Positions 32,383 to 44,774 are shown, counted from the stretch's first letter. The stretch is DNA of 64,000 nucleotides from Phymorhynchus buccinoides (GCA_017654935.2 CM065684.1:58125284-58189283); one strand, 5' to 3'. Program-made: numbers and translations. The notes: generated by a model from the sequence alone, not told the origin.

Positions 32383-32825
32383 GACATAAGCTAGAACACC
32401 AAGGCTACATCAAAATGTTGTTATGTTCTGCATGCATGTAGTTATGCGGGGAATGTCTTTAGTCATGGCAACCTCCTAGCATCATCAGTCCCAAATCCTC
32501 CGAAATCCGAATGTGTGTAACCAGGTGGCGGGGTAATCAAGAACGGTCACACACATAATGTTCTCATCCCCAGGTGGTGCATAGTGTTCAGGGACGGTAT
32601 TCATGTCGAGATAGCATGAGACTTAGCATGATGCTAACTTAGAAGCTCTTCCAATGTCCTATAGGATTTAATAGGACTTTTGGAAGAGCTTCTAAGTTAG
32701 CATCATGCTAAGTCTCATGCTATCTCGACATGAATACCGTCCCTGGTGCTTTGCTGTTGGGATGATCCCTGGAGTCTTTATGCTAGGGTACGACAACAAC
32801 AGCAGCAGCAACAACAACAACATTC
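32383..32825 (+). mobile_element. Dispersed repeat with (CAA)n end, copy carrying a nested hairpin
   Basis: Aligns with 53810-54105 over ACATAAGCTAGAACACCAAG, TAATGTTCTCATCCC and GTTGGGATGATCCCTGGAGT, and ends in a CAA/CAG-rich tail. The copy at 53.8 kb lacks the 157-bp hairpin at 32589-32745 and so shows the empty site. Confidence 0.7.
32589..32745. mobile_element. Hairpin MITE nested in a dispersed repeat (157 bp)
   Basis: Near-perfect inverted repeat: CAGGGACGGTATTCATGTCG through TTCTAAGTTAGCATCATGCT and back, with arms of about 74 bp and a loop of about 8-20 bp. The homologous locus near 54035 reads straight through GTTCAAGTGCTT without it. Confidence 0.85.
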
Positions 32826-33109
32826 CTGCGCGGGTCAGCTGATTGAAAAGAGACAAACCGTTCAATATTGCGCATGGTAGTCTTCAGGTCGGATTTCTCA
32901 GTTATTTAGTAAAGTTTTATTTTTTGGTGTATGTTCTTATTTGACGGTTTGAGGTTTGGGTTAGGGTTAGGAATAGGGTTAGGATCAGATAAGTGTCAGT
33001 TTGAAGATACATATTCTAAACTTTCGCTGAAAACCCACATTGTGAAGCGACTGACGCCATCTTCCATATTTGGACATCTTTTCCATATTTTGGATCCATG
33101 GAGATACGT

Positions 33110-33470
33110 ATTAGGTACTTTATAGTCACAGAGGCATCTCTGTGAAATTCGGGTTGCTCCCACCTGGAGAGCGCGTCGCAGCCAGAGGCGCGCCACCCAA
33201 TTGTTTTTTGGGGTGTTTTTTTGCATGCGACTTTTGTCACTGATGGGGGGGTAAATTTGTACCAAATGACAACTTTTTCGTTGCCACTAGGTCTAACGTA
33301 TGCTAAGTGCATGGGCACACGGGACCTCGGTTTATCGTCCCATCCGAAAGACTCCACGTTCAGACCGTTAAGGCCTAGTGCAGAATGAGAGGAAAAAATC
33401 CCTTGTACCCAGGTTCGAACTCGGGTTTACTTGACACGAAGCGAACGCGATACCACTGTGCCACTCTACA
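33110..33470 (-). mobile_element. tRNA-derived SINE, second full copy
   Basis: Reverse-strand copy of the SINE at 7543-7915, with box A-like GGCACAGTGGTATCGCG, box B GTTCGAACCTGGG and the same body and tail. The sequences are close but independently diverged. Confidence 0.85.
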
Positions 33471-33970
33471 CGTGCGTCTTGTATCGAAGAGGCGAAGCTA
33501 TTTATACAAGGCTCCGAAATAAAATGGCACTAATACTATCTTGCTGCAATTCTAATATCAAAATTAGAAAAGAAACAACCAACAAAAAGCAGTGAGTCAG
33601 TTTGTTTGTTTTTAAATTTAAGCTGCCCCTTGGCCTTGTATCTACCCTATTTCATTCAAAACCACATGTAAAACCACTGACTTCAAGTTCTACACATTAT
33701 TTTGTATATGTTTGCACAGAGGTCCGTGCAAAACAACAACCAGGGGCAGAGGAGTTTGTCATGGAGCATGTGTGTGTGGGGAGGGGGGGTCTGAATGGTT
33801 GTTGAGTGGCAAAGCCCCCCCCGAATCGGACGGTAATTTGAATGTAGGCCTAAAAGATGCATACAACAAACAAACAATTACACGACAAGTGCAAAGTGAC
33901 GTTATTTTTATTCACAAGAGACAAAACAAAACTGATGCAGAGAAGGTCTCTTTTGTGAAAATAGTTGTGT

Positions 33971-34136
33971 GTGTGATGTGGTGTGGTGCGGTGTGGTGTG
34001 GTGCGGTGTGGTGTGGCGTGGTGTGTGTGTGTGATGTGGTGTGGTGCGGTGTGGTGTGTGTGTGTGTGTGCGCGCGTGCGTGCGTGCGTGTGTGGTGTGT
34101 GTGAGTGTGTATGTGTGTGTAAGTACGTGGTGCATA

Positions 34137-34189
<53 letters not shown>

Positions 34190-34200
34190 GTACGTGGTGC

Positions 34201-34255
<55 letters not shown>

Positions 34256-34460
34256 GTGTGTGTGTGTGTGCATGTGCTTGCAGGCACACATACGTGTGTG
34301 TAAGCTCGTGCGCGCGCACGCGTGTGCATGTAGGCCTATGTATGTGTGTGTGTGTGTGTGTGTGTATGTGTGCGTGCGTGTGTGTGTGTGTGTGTATGCA
34401 TACGTGTGTGTGTGCGCGTGCACACACGCTTACATATGTATGTGCGCGCGCATCCTACAC
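33971..34460. repeat. Compound GT/AT microsatellite
   Basis: GTGGTGCG blocks, (GT)n at 34139-34187, (AT)n at 34204-34255 and further (GT)n/GC-rich GT to about 34460. GTAAGTACGTGGTGCATAAT occurs twice around the central (GT)n. All overlapping ORFs are artefacts. Confidence 0.95.
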
Positions 34461-34599
34461 ATATATGTGTGTGTGTTGTTTTCGTTTGTCTGTCTGTCTA
34501 TCTGTCTGTAACCCAGCGTTGTAAGCTTATACACAATTTGCACACGCGCGTACGTGTTTGCAAACAAGACACCTGAGAACTGCATACCTGATTTACAAC

Positions 34600-35520
34600 C
34601 GTGAGATGCACAAACGGTGCGTCGTGTTGTCTTGGAAACTCAGTTCGTACATCCATCCTCTAAAGTAATTTATGGCTGCTCTACGAGACTTTGTCTTTTC
34701 TTTTCTTTTTTTTAAAAACAGAAAACAAAGGGAGTGTCACTAATATCTTGTGTAAGAAAACCCAACTTGCAGGGGGAAAAAAAACATCAGCAAAAGGTCG
34801 ATAATGGAACCAATGTTCTTCTTGTTTAGTTCTACTAGACTTAGTCGTTATCGTTGCAAAGAAAGGGGCAACTTTGAGAAAAAAAACCCTTCTTGCTTGC
34901 TATCATTATCAAATGACAACACATTTGCAGCAAAAGTCATGAACGGAACATTTCTTCTTGAACCCTTTGCTTAGTTCTGCTGGACTTAGTTGTATGTTTA
35001 TTGAAAATACAGGGAAAACATGGGGAAAAGAACCTTACCTACTTTCTATCATTAAAAAGACAGAGAAAACATTGAATGCGAACCTAAAAAACCCATGTGT
35101 AAAACATTGAAAACAATCTTGCTTACTAATTGTTATCATCAAATACAAAGCTATAACACTATAAAAAAAAAACCCGAACATAAACTGCGATACCTTATGT
35201 TATGGTTGGCATATTTTATCTTTCAAAAGACGGCTTGTTACAAACAGCGTAAAGCATCATCAGTGATTGGAAATAATGGAAAATGTAACACTCATTGAAG
35301 TGTTTTTGAGAACTGACTGATTAAGCCCCGTTTCAACAAAAGAAGAAGAAGAACAGGAACAAAAACAAGCGGGAAAAGAAAAAAACAGAAATGTGGTGAT
35401 GGTCTAAGTGGTTCATGTAAGTTACGTGGTTTTCTGTGCCGAAGTTACAGAACATTTGGGGTACAGAGAACTATGGGGGCCTAAACGAACAGGAGTTATG
35501 AAGTTGACATCGTAGCCTTT
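34600..35520. other. No gene seen
   Basis: AT-rich; loose repeated phrases (AAAACATGGGGAAAAGAACC-like, TTCTGCTGGACTTAGTTGT) suggest an old duplication but no coding content. Confidence 0.45.
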
Positions 35521-35524
35521 TCAC

Positions 35525-35644
35525 TTAAAGACCCAGCACGTCACGTGTCAAAATCACGGTTTTCACGTGTTTTCCCTCTTATAGCTGGTAAGAAATCTTA
35601 AGAAATCTTCCTAGAATGTGACACGTGACGTGGGGGGTCTTTAA
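35525..35644. mobile_element. Short MITE, TTAAAGACCC ends (120 bp)
   Basis: Inverted ends TTAAAGACCCAGCACGTCAC and GTGACGTGGGGGGTCTTTAA, with CACGTGTCA / TGACACGTG adjacent. TTAA at both outer edges may be the target duplication. Confidence 0.65.
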
Positions 35645-35987
35645 TCTCCACTTATTGGAAGTAATGAACAGTGTTTGTAGCCTTGTGTGTCTTACTTTTG
35701 CGAAACCAATTTCAGATTAATTATCACATTCTTTGCCTTGTATTGTTAATATTCTATGTATTAATGCCTGTCCGTCGTTTCCGAATATGACTGGCAGATA
35801 GCTGATGATACAGCTGCTATTCCTGTGGACTGAGCAAAATTTTGTTTAAAGCGGAGATGCCTTTCCCAGACCCCACTCTCCTGGCCGAAGGGATTTGAGT
35901 TGAAGAAAGACTCACAAATACCTTCAATACACACTGCTTTTCGGCGATTGTAATGCATGTTCAAGTACGGCTTGTTTAACCCCGACA

Positions 35988-36508
35988 GTCATGCTCAAAT
36001 ATATCAACAATCGCGAGACAGTCATGCCCAAATATAACAACAATCACGGTACAGTAATGCCCCAATATAACAACAATCACGGTACAGTAATGCCCAAATA
36101 TAACAACAATCACGGTACAGTAATGCCCCAATATAACAACAACCGCATTACACTAATGCCCAAATATAACAACAATCGCGAGACAGTCATGCCCAAATAT
36201 AACAACAATCACGGTACAGTAATGCCCCAATATAACAACAATCACAATACAGTAATGCCCAAATATAACAACAATCACGGTACAGTAATGCCCCAATATA
36301 ACAACAACCGCATTACAGTAATGCCCAAATATCAGTAACAACAATCGCAATGCAGTAATTCCCCAATATAACAACAATCACGATACAGTAATGCCCAAAT
36401 ATAACAACAATCACGATACAGTAATGCCCAAATATAACAACAATCACGATACAGTAATGCCCAAATATAACAACAGTCATGATACAGTAATGCCCAAATA
36501 TAACATAT
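35988..36508 (+). repeat. 33-bp minisatellite, about 15 units
   Basis: Units AACAACAATCACGGTACAGT plus AATGCCCAAATAT repeat at 33 bp, exactly 11 codons. The plus-strand frame from 35991 is open for 115 residues (NNNHGTVMP-type repeat), and long minus-strand frames are open too. A stray piece sits at 37444-37488. No promoter, start context or flanking exon supports translation. Confidence 0.9.
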
Positions 36509-37630
36509 AAAATTTATAAAATAAGTTTTAGATAAAAAGTAAATCCCTGACTGGGCCTCCTGCTCTAGGATGTGCTTCAAAAGAAGCATTAACAGAAAAT
36601 AGGCCGGGAGACTCCCCAATCGATATTCTTATCCATCTTAACGTTTTAATCCGTAGTTACCATTACAAATGATATTCGCCGCGAAATAAATAATTAAATA
36701 TAAATAGTATGTCGGGTGTACATATGTAGATAAATTAATCTCGCCTTCTACATTTAAAAAAAAAACCCGCTCCTCACTGTACAGTAGAATAGGGGGGCCC
36801 ACTTTAGGGGCTCCACATTCTCCCGTGGTAGCACCAGTGATTTTACCCACGGCTTCACCTATAAGGATACATTTTTTATCTATTAGTAAGAACATTCATA
36901 GCGTAATGGTTTATTCTCCGCACTACCACACTAACGTTCTAGGTTCATACCTGCCTGGCTCCGTTTTTTTGGGTTTTTTTTTTTTTGGGGGGGGGGTTTC
37001 TTCTTCCCCCAACCCACCATACACTAAAACAAATGTCACTCAACATCAGCCTCATTAGGAAGCCAAATTATTTTTTGTACATAACCTTATTTGTTTTTCG
37101 CGTTTTTTTACTGACCTTACATGACATTTTAAAAGTTTTTAATAATAAAGATTACATTTTAAACTTTGTGGTCCTGAAAATTTTCATCATAGTTCAGGGA
37201 GCGGCCATTCTCAAATAATATATTGTATAAGTAACGATTATAACATAACTAACTATACTTTTTATTATGTGTCAACTGGCAGTCTGTAGAATGTGAGCTC
37301 GCAATAAACTACAAGTAAAAAATAAAGATTTTCCTGCCCCCCTTTCCCCCCCCCCCCCCCCTTCTTTATATCCCCAAGTAAAATCCCAATGCCCCACATG
37401 GCCAAAAGGCCAAAGAGGGAGTAAAGCATTATTTTCACCCAAATAACAACAATCACGATGTAGTAATGCCCAAATATAACAACAATCACAAAAGAAAAGG
37501 AATCCCAAAAGGATTCGAGGACACATAGCGTGGTGGAAGGTCCCCAAAGGCAAACCAATGCTTTTTGCTGCAGCCCTAATTGCCAGTGCAGATTTCAAAT
37601 GGCCGCCTAATTTGAGAGTCATACTATGAC
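36509..37630. other. No gene seen; homopolymer runs
   Basis: AT-rich with G/T runs near 36964-36998 and a poly-C tract near 37346-37362. No supported gene. Confidence 0.45.
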
Positions 37631-38257
37631 TAGAGGTGGGGTGGAAACCGGTTTGAACCGAAAATCCGGTGCTAAACTTTTGCGGTTCCAAAACCGGTTT
37701 GAGTTGCTGTGAACCGTTTTTAACTATAACTCACTTTGTCGGTCGGTCCAAAATTGTCGCACATTTTGCAAAATTGTCGCACATATTTTAAAGGAGAAAA
37801 AAATACTTGGACATAAAGCAACATTTCAATTGTCATTTCCACATATCTACAGGAATTTTGGTGTTTTACGTCCTCTCGGCCCGGGGGGGGCACGAAATTA
37901 GTATCTACAGTCGTTACGAATGGAAAGAATTATATACTGAACAGAGCACATGAATCGTCATTTTAAAGCGTAGAAAATAATAAACATGCGTAATACAGAC
38001 ACTGCAACAGACACGACGAGTATGCAGTGCTTCTTTCGATGAGTATAAGTAGGATAAATAATTTTAAATGTTTTCCAAACGATATAAAAAGTTACGAAAT
38101 GGTACAGAGATAACATTCTGGTTTACAGATTAAAATGATTGAAAAGCCAGGGGAAGCGACTCAGTGTATATAATGATTGCAGAGGTAAAAATAGACCGCA
38201 CTTCAAATCGAGGCTGTTCTTTAAAATGATGTTTCGTTTTCAATTGTCGCACGCCAC

Positions 38258-38868
38258 TGTCAGGAAGGGCATAATTCCGAAATTGACGATATAATATGTC
38301 AATTTATTAATGTATAAAATTTGGTAAATATATTATGTTGTAAAACTAAAATGCAAGTTGCAAATTTAAAAAGTAACTCCTTGTCGGAGATATACTTTAC
38401 CCTTGGTAAAACCAAGTTTTGTAGAGCTGTTTCTTTATAACACGTGTAGCACGTGAATTTCGTAAACTTATTGGGTAACTCGCTCGACTGCTCACACAGC
38501 CAGCAGCCAAATAGGACACTGTCTGGTTGTGCACAGCACTGTGTCTGGCGATGTTGAGCTAGAAGGCTGCGCCCTTTTAATCAGTCGTTTTTTTAACCGG
38601 GTTTTTCGGAAGTCCGGGTAAAGTAAATTTTGGGTTGTTGTTTTCTAAATTGCTAGGATTTAAAGAAGTTTACTTATTTCAAAGTTGTATTTCATTCATA
38701 AAGTTTAAATTGGGTTTCTAAATTTTGCAGGGTTTTCAAAATTGTAGGTTTTTTTTATTTACATTTGCAAAGACATTATGGTGTCTTAAAAAATTGTATA
38801 CTCTTTTTGAGAGAAAGTTACAGTTTCGGTGCTGGTGTGTTTGTCTAAAGTTCTAAGTTTTGTAAAGG
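38258..38868 (+). repeat. Element B 5' LTR, first part
   Basis: Starts TGTCAGGAAGGGCATAATTC and matches the first 606 bases of B's 3' LTR. It ends in AAAGG, the left copy of A's target duplication. Confidence 0.9.
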
Positions 38869-40128
38869 TGTAAAGAAACTGAAACAAACTCTCACACACT
38901 TTGTCTCTCTCTCATCCACGCGCGTTCTTAACCAGAGTTTAACTTGGACTTTAACACACTAACACAACTTTCCGATTATCACCCCTTTATTCTTAAGCTA
39001 AACAAGAACAAATTTGGTCCCTTTGTATGAGTAAAAAAATGTTCGTCTTGGGACAGGCACTGACAGGATAATTTTTACAAACACACCGTTCCTCGTGACA
39101 CCAACTAAAAAACTTATCTGTCTCCGCGAAGCACCGTCTTCTCCACCGAGGTCACAAACTTGGTTGCACCTCCTCCCCAAACGTTCTCCAACCAAACGTT
39201 TACAAGTCCGTTGGTGCCCTTGGCACCAATACTCAACCAGCGGCTCCCTCAGAAGCGCGAGGCTGGTCTCCCTTCCTCTCTCCGGCTCCACAGGTCGAAG
39301 GTCCACCCAACAGGAAGGGGTTACAGGTCTCCCTTCCTCTCTCCGGCTCCACAGGTCGAAGGTCCACCCAACAGGAAGGGGTTACAGGGGGGACTGGGCC
39401 ACACACCCTGCAAGGGAACTGAAAAGGCTGTCAATATTCTAGCCCTACTTGAATTAGCTTCGCGGACAGAATTTTCCGTGATTAGTTTCGGTGTGAGTGT
39501 GTTTAACCATGTACTGGCCTTTACAAAACTTAGAACTTTAGACAAACACACCAGCACCGAAACTGTAACTTTCTCTCAAAAAGAGTATACAATTTTTAAG
39601 ACACCATAATGTCTTCGCAAATGTAAATAAAGAAAACCTACAATTTTGAAAACCCTGCAAAATTTAGAAACCCAATTTAAACTTTATGAATGAAATACAA
39701 CTTTGAAATAAGTAAACTTCTTTAAATCCTAGCAATTTAGAAAACAACAACCCAAAATTTACTTTACCCGGACTTCCGAAAAAACCCGGTTAAAAAAACC
39801 GACTGAATAAAGGGTGCAGCCTTCTAGCTCAACATCGCCAGATACAGTGCCGTGCACAACCAGACAGTGTCCTATTTGGCTGCTGGCTGTGTGAGCAGTC
39901 GAGCGAGTTACCCAATAAGTTTACGAAATTCACGTGCTACACGTGTTATAAAGAAACAGCTCTACAAAACTTGGTTTTACCAAGGGTAAAGTATATCTCC
40001 GACAAGGAGTTACTTTTTAAATCTGCAACTTGCATTTTAGTTTTACAACATAATATATTTACCAAATTTTATACATTAATAAATTGACATATTATATCGT
40101 CAATTTTGGAATTATGCCTTTCCTGACA
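38869..40128 (-). repeat. Element A 3' LTR (1260 bp)
   Basis: On the minus strand it runs TGTCAGGAAAGG to CTTTACA. Contains two tandem copies of a 61-bp unit (about 39268-39390) that is single in both B LTRs, which accounts for the extra length. Confidence 0.9.
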
Positions 40129-40719
40129 GTACCCCCCCCCCCAAAAAAAAAGAACGCTTGCGATCTTTAAATATAGCAACTGGGAACATTAGGAAAGGTC
40201 TGTCAGGCAAGGCATAAAAAATAACATACCAATAAAAGGCAAATCCATAGATGTCAATTTCTTAACTAAGCACGCCACAACCAATTTCCCAATATTTTCA
40301 AATATTCAGTCAACTAAATACCAATTTAGTATGACTTAATACAGCACAAAAAAAAAGTCATCATAGTATCATTCATATAATGATACAAACGTTTTGATTT
40401 AAATTATCCATGCCAATATTCAATGTAAACATGTGAAATATTCACACAAGCCAACTAATTAACGAAGTAATTTAAGTCATGAACACAGTCATACCCAACA
40501 TAGACATATATCAAAGGACATAACAAATCCAAAAACGTATGCGTCACAAGAAGTTCATCTTAACTTTTTCAATCAACTAATCCGACGTGATATGAACACG
40601 CACAACCATAATATCAGCAATACTTTAGGTGATTCAATCATCAACTAAGTTTAGTCCACACACAAAATATCATCAAAATGTGACATTCTCTCAAAATCAG
40701 CTTTCATCTCAAGTCTTAG

Positions 40720-41091
40720 TTAACGACTGAGAAAATCTGCGATAACATTTTCTGTGCCAGAGATTGACTTCACAACGAAGTTGTACTCTTGCAGCGCCAA
40801 GGACCACCTCATGATCCTGGAGTTCTTGAACGCCGAAGAGCACAAATACACTAAAGGTCTGTGGTCAGTCTGCAACACAAAAGATCGTCCCCACAGATAT
40901 CGACCCAGTTTGGTAATCACCCAAACTATCGCCAAACACTCTCGCTCAATTGTGCTGTATCTGGTCTCTCGAGGCAACAACTTTCTCGAAACAAATGTAA
41001 CAGGATGTAACACATCATCATGATCCTGCAACAACACACCACCCACACCAACAGAACTTGCGTCACAACGAACAACAAATGGTTTGTCCAA
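40720..41091 (-). CDS. Element A RNase H remnant
   Basis: Encodes DKPFVVRCDASSVGVGG, STIERECLAIVW and LQTDHRPLVYL (the catalytic D, E and D of retrotransposon RNase H) and ends IADFLSR and stop. It is out of frame with the upstream ORF because of the RT deletion, so it is unlikely to be made as part of the polyprotein. Confidence 0.85.
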   Translation of the reverse strand: MDKPFVVRCDASSVGVGGVLLQDHDDVLHPVTFVSRKLLPRETRYSTIERECLAIVWVITKLGRYLWGRSFVLQTDHRPLVYLCSSAFKNSRIMRWSLALQEYNFVVKSISGTENVIADFLSR

Positions 41092-41099
41092 ATCCGCAA

Positions 41100-44000
41100 T
41101 CAGTAGTATTGGACTACTGGAGCAGAATATGGAGACTGTGACGGGTCAATGACTTTCATATTCAACATTGAACACACCTCCTCCTTGATGGTTTCCTGCG
41201 AAGAAAACGGCAATGGGTACTGTTTTCGAAAAACAGGAGTTTCAGATGTCAATGGTATCTGATGTTCAATGGGTAATGTACAACAACCAGGGTTAGAGGT
41301 CAAAATCGGTACAAACCTAGAAAAGACATCAGATATCTCTATTTTCTGTGAAGAAGACAAAGAATGAGAATACACTACATCTTTGTACGTCTCTGATGAC
41401 GCACTGTCCATTGTAGGAAGCACCACACAATCCTCAGGAATGACAGATTCAACGACTGCTATGGAAGCATTCGCTGAACACATGGGTCTCGGAACAGAGA
41501 CTGGGGCTTTCCTGTCAGACTCAACAAAATCCTGAAAATCAAACTGGTTAGACAGAATGCAGTCAAATGGAATGACATCTCCATTCACAACAACAGTACT
41601 GGCAACAGCACGACGATAGTAAGATTTAAGCATGTTAGGATGAAAAATCTTTTTCTTGCCAGCGATTTCCACAATGTAGTCAAAGTCCAAAATCTCGACT
41701 ATTTTGTATGGACCTTTCCACGTCAATAGAAGTTTATTCTTCGTGGTCGGCAAGAACACCAACACCTCCTCTCCAACCTGGAAAGAACGGGGTCGAGTCT
41801 TTCGATCACGGTACTTCTTTTGTACAGCTGCTGAGTCCTCAGCAGAATCTTGAGCCAGTTTACACATGTCGGCTATGTTGGTTTTTAAATCACATACATA
41901 GTCGCAAACATGCTTTGCCTCATCCGCATTCTCACTTCCAGTCCATGCATCCGCGAGAAAATCAACAGGACCACGGGCTCTCCTGCCAAACATCAGCTCG
42001 AACGGCGAAAAACCTGTGGAAGCATTTGGCATTTCACGACATGCAAACAACAAAGCTGGTATCAAACGATGCCACTGTTTAGGGTTGTTCTGCATCAGCT
42101 TGCGCAACATGGGTTTAATAGTGCCATGAAATCTCTCCACCACCCCATTAGACTGTGCATGGTAGGGTGACGAGTGTACGCCTTTTATGGACAAAAGCGT
42201 GAGGAATTCCTGAAACATGTGTGAGGTGAACTGTGACCCATTGTCAGACAACAATTCACAAGGAAATCCCAAACGACAAAATATACCAAAGAGGGCTTCT
42301 GCCACCGACACAGAGTCAATGGACTTTAGCGGCACAGCTTCCGGATATCTTGTCGCCACATCCACTAATGTCAAAACGTACCTGTGTTTGTCCTCAGAAA
42401 GAGGAGAAAACGGACCAACAATGTCCACCGCAACTCTCTGAAACGGTTGTTCAATGCGGGGCATTTTAGACAAAGGTACATCAGGCACACGTCCTTTCGC
42501 ACAACACTTCTGACACACAGCACATGAACGACAGTACAGACGAACATCTCGGGAAATACCCGGCCACCAGAAACGATTCTGTACACGTCCAAGTGTCTTT
42601 CGGACTCCACAATGCCCTGCCAGAAGTCCGTCATGTGCCGTGAAAAGAACTTTGTTCTTTACATCCTCAGGAACAACCACCTGTGTAACCTCAACATCGT
42701 TTTTAAAAAAAACACGGTACAACACTCCTTGTTGTTCATGAAATGAGTACGAACAATCAGCAGAAGAAAATGTCTCCCCTGATGAAGCCATGTCATGATA
42801 TTTCTGCAGCTTCGGATCTGAACTCTGCAAAGAAATAAGTTCATCAGTCGACAATGTCAAATCTGAAATAGGTACTGTCAATCTGTCTTTGTTTTTTTCA
42901 TCTCTTTTTTCTTGACCTCGGGTCAACACAGCAGCAGCTACAGGAGAAACATCAGACATAATCAAGCCTGGAATAGGGTCAACCCCATCAACATTACCCA
43001 GAATGAGATCTGCGACTGGGTCATCAATCACACAACACATCAATGAACCTGAAAAAAACCCAGTCTGAACATCAACATACGCCAAAGGAAAAACCTCCTT
43101 ATTTCCACCAAAGGAAATGACTTCTTGTGTCCTACCTACAAATTGGTCTGGACGAACAAGCGACTTTCGTACACCAGCTGTTGTAGCGCCCGAATCCCGG
43201 AGCACTGAAACCTGAAAACCATTCACACAACCTGTGGACATAGGCAATGCGTTTCCTGGAGAGACTGAAGAACATAAAACCTCAGAATCAACCGAATCCT
43301 GCACAGAAAAAGAAACAGTACCAAACCTGGTACCTGCGCTGGAAAAACCTGCATGATCACCAGTCCCACTGGCACCTTTCTTAAGCCAGGTTGGACATTC
43401 TCTTCGGTAATGGCCAACGCCGTTACATTCAAAACACTGTACTCCCTCCCGAGTACCACCTTGTGTACTAGTACCACCACCAGTACCACGTCCACGTCCA
43501 CGTCCACGCATTCTCTCTCTGTGCACAAAACCTTTGCGAGCATTCTGGTTACCACGCTGTTGGTAACTCTGAAGTGAGGAAAATTTACTAGGCGAATTAA
43601 GAGCATAACGTGATGGTCCTTGCTGTACATGCACATGCGGTGACACAACCGCCTGACTAGCAGTATTCATTTCAAACTTCTGCGCGCGCGCCATACTCTT
43701 GTTGGGGTGCGCCAACCTGTAGTTCTCACAAGCCTCCAACATATCCTTGGAAGATGTAAAATTACGTTCCCTCAAAAATACAGCTAAGTCCTTGCTGACA
43801 GAAGACAAAATATGTTCACACAACAAATGATCACGAAGACCGTCATATGTCTTTTCAATGTCAGACAAGTCAACCCACTTGTCAAACAAATGCGAAAATC
43901 TCGTCGAATACGACAAGAATGACTCCTCCGGTTCAGGACGAGAAGCTCGAAACTTGTCCCTGTATCCATCCTTTGTACACTGAAATTTTGTCAACAAAGC

Positions 44001-44774
44001 CTTCTTCAATATATCATAAGAAACAGGCCCAGAAGCTGACAAACCATGATACAGAGACAAAGCACTGCCCTGTAAATACACACAAAGAAACATGGACCAT
44101 TCTTCCTGCTTCCAGTTTGCACTTGTTGCAAAGGCCTCAAACCTAAAAAGATAAGCGTCCATATCATCCTTATTCTCATTAAAGTACGGCATCTTTGGGT
44201 ACCGCGCTCCTCTTGCACCTGAAGAATTAACATCAGAATCTTCTCTAGTTTTTTTTTCCGACTGGGCGTTCAACTCAGCCAACCTTACTTTAGCATCCCA
44301 CTCTATTTCCTTTTCTTTGAGTGCTAATCCTGCTTCCTCCCTTCTTGCAGCCAATTCTGCCTCTTTTTCGTTGGCAGCCAATTTTGCCATTTTTTCGTTG
44401 GCAGCCAATTCTGCCATTTTTTCGTTGGCAGCCAATTCTGCAGCATCTTTTTTTTCTTTGGCAGCCAATTCTGCCATTTTTTCTTTTTCTTTGGCAGCCA
44501 ATTCTGCCATTTTTTCGTTGGCAGCCAATTCTGCCATTTTTTCGTTGGCAGCCCGTTCTGCCATTTTTTCCTTGGCAGCCAGTTCCATTTGTTTAATCTT
44601 AATTTTTTCCTCTTTCGCTCTTTGGTCGTTCTCACGAGCATCCTCTCTTTCCACAAAATTATTAATAAATGTTTGTATATCAGCACCAACTAAACCAAGT
44701 TCCTTTGCTTGCGCACAAAGAAGTTTAAATTTTTCAGAATCCATCCTGAAAACAACGACAGGACACCAACGCAC
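41100..44774 (-). CDS. Element A Gag-protease-integrase polyprotein, truncated in RT
   Basis: 1224 residues in one frame; the likely start is MDSEKFKLL at 44744, ten codons into the frame. In order: coiled-coil region with AANEKMAEL-type repeats (about 50-150); gag capsid-like region; CCHC knuckle CFECNGVGHYRRECP (about 446-460); aspartic protease DSGATTAG (about 526); integrase HHCC zinc domain (HDGLLAGHCG ... CRSCAVCQKC, about 711-750); DD35E core with VDIVGP, SDNGSQF and NGVVERF; GPY/F-like module WKGPYKIVEIL; then the first RT residues to PYSAPVV, where a deletion causes QYY and a stop. Integrase precedes RT, which is the reverse of standard gypsy order and fits the Gmr1-like clade. The 727-bp deletion falls between two CCAGTRGTCC repeats. 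Confidence 0.92.
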   Translation of the reverse strand: MRWCPVVVFRMDSEKFKLLCAQAKELGLVGADIQTFINNFVEREDARENDQRAKEEKIKIKQMELAAKEKMAERAANEKMAELAANEKMAELAAKEKEKMAELAAKEKKDAAELAANEKMAELAANEKMAKLAANEKEAELAARREEAGLALKEKEIEWDAKVRLAELNAQSEKKTREDSDVNSSGARGARYPKMPYFNENKDDMDAYLFRFEAFATSANWKQEEWSMFLCVYLQGSALSLYHGLSASGPVSYDILKKALLTKFQCTKDGYRDKFRASRPEPEESFLSYSTRFSHLFDKWVDLSDIEKTYDGLRDHLLCEHILSSVSKDLAVFLRERNFTSSKDMLEACENYRLAHPNKSMARAQKFEMNTASQAVVSPHVHVQQGPSRYALNSPSKFSSLQSYQQRGNQNARKGFVHRERMRGRGRGRGTGGGTSTQGGTREGVQCFECNGVGHYRRECPTWLKKGASGTGDHAGFSSAGTRFGTVSFSVQDSVDSEVLCSSVSPGNALPMSTGCVNGFQVSVLRDSGATTAGVRKSLVRPDQFVGRTQEVISFGGNKEVFPLAYVDVQTGFFSGSLMCCVIDDPVADLILGNVDGVDPIPGLIMSDVSPVAAAVLTRGQEKRDEKNKDRLTVPISDLTLSTDELISLQSSDPKLQKYHDMASSGETFSSADCSYSFHEQQGVLYRVFFKNDVEVTQVVVPEDVKNKVLFTAHDGLLAGHCGVRKTLGRVQNRFWWPGISRDVRLYCRSCAVCQKCCAKGRVPDVPLSKMPRIEQPFQRVAVDIVGPFSPLSEDKHRYVLTLVDVATRYPEAVPLKSIDSVSVAEALFGIFCRLGFPCELLSDNGSQFTSHMFQEFLTLLSIKGVHSSPYHAQSNGVVERFHGTIKPMLRKLMQNNPKQWHRLIPALLFACREMPNASTGFSPFELMFGRRARGPVDFLADAWTGSENADEAKHVCDYVCDLKTNIADMCKLAQDSAEDSAAVQKKYRDRKTRPRSFQVGEEVLVFLPTTKNKLLLTWKGPYKIVEILDFDYIVEIAGKKKIFHPNMLKSYYRRAVASTVVVNGDVIPFDCILSNQFDFQDFVESDRKAPVSVPRPMCSANASIAVVESVIPEDCVVLPTMDSASSETYKDVVYSHSLSSSQKIEISDVFSRFVPILTSNPGCCTLPIEHQIPLTSETPVFRKQYPLPFSSQETIKEEVCSMLNMKVIDPSQSPYSAPVVQYY

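Noticed and set aside
32950..32990. Interstitial TTAGGG telomeric repeat
   Set aside because: Two or three imperfect units only.
33908..34524. Long ORFs up to 171 codons on both strands
   Set aside because: Translations of GT/AT microsatellites (poly-VC, poly-HT, poly-IY).
35988..36508. CRISPR-like array of regular repeats
   Set aside because: The 33-bp units are contiguous with no unique spacers, and the host is an animal; it is a minisatellite.
42217..43648. Antisense ORFs over the gypsy polyproteins
   Set aside because: They recur as mirror images in both element copies and show no domain; shadows of the pol frame.
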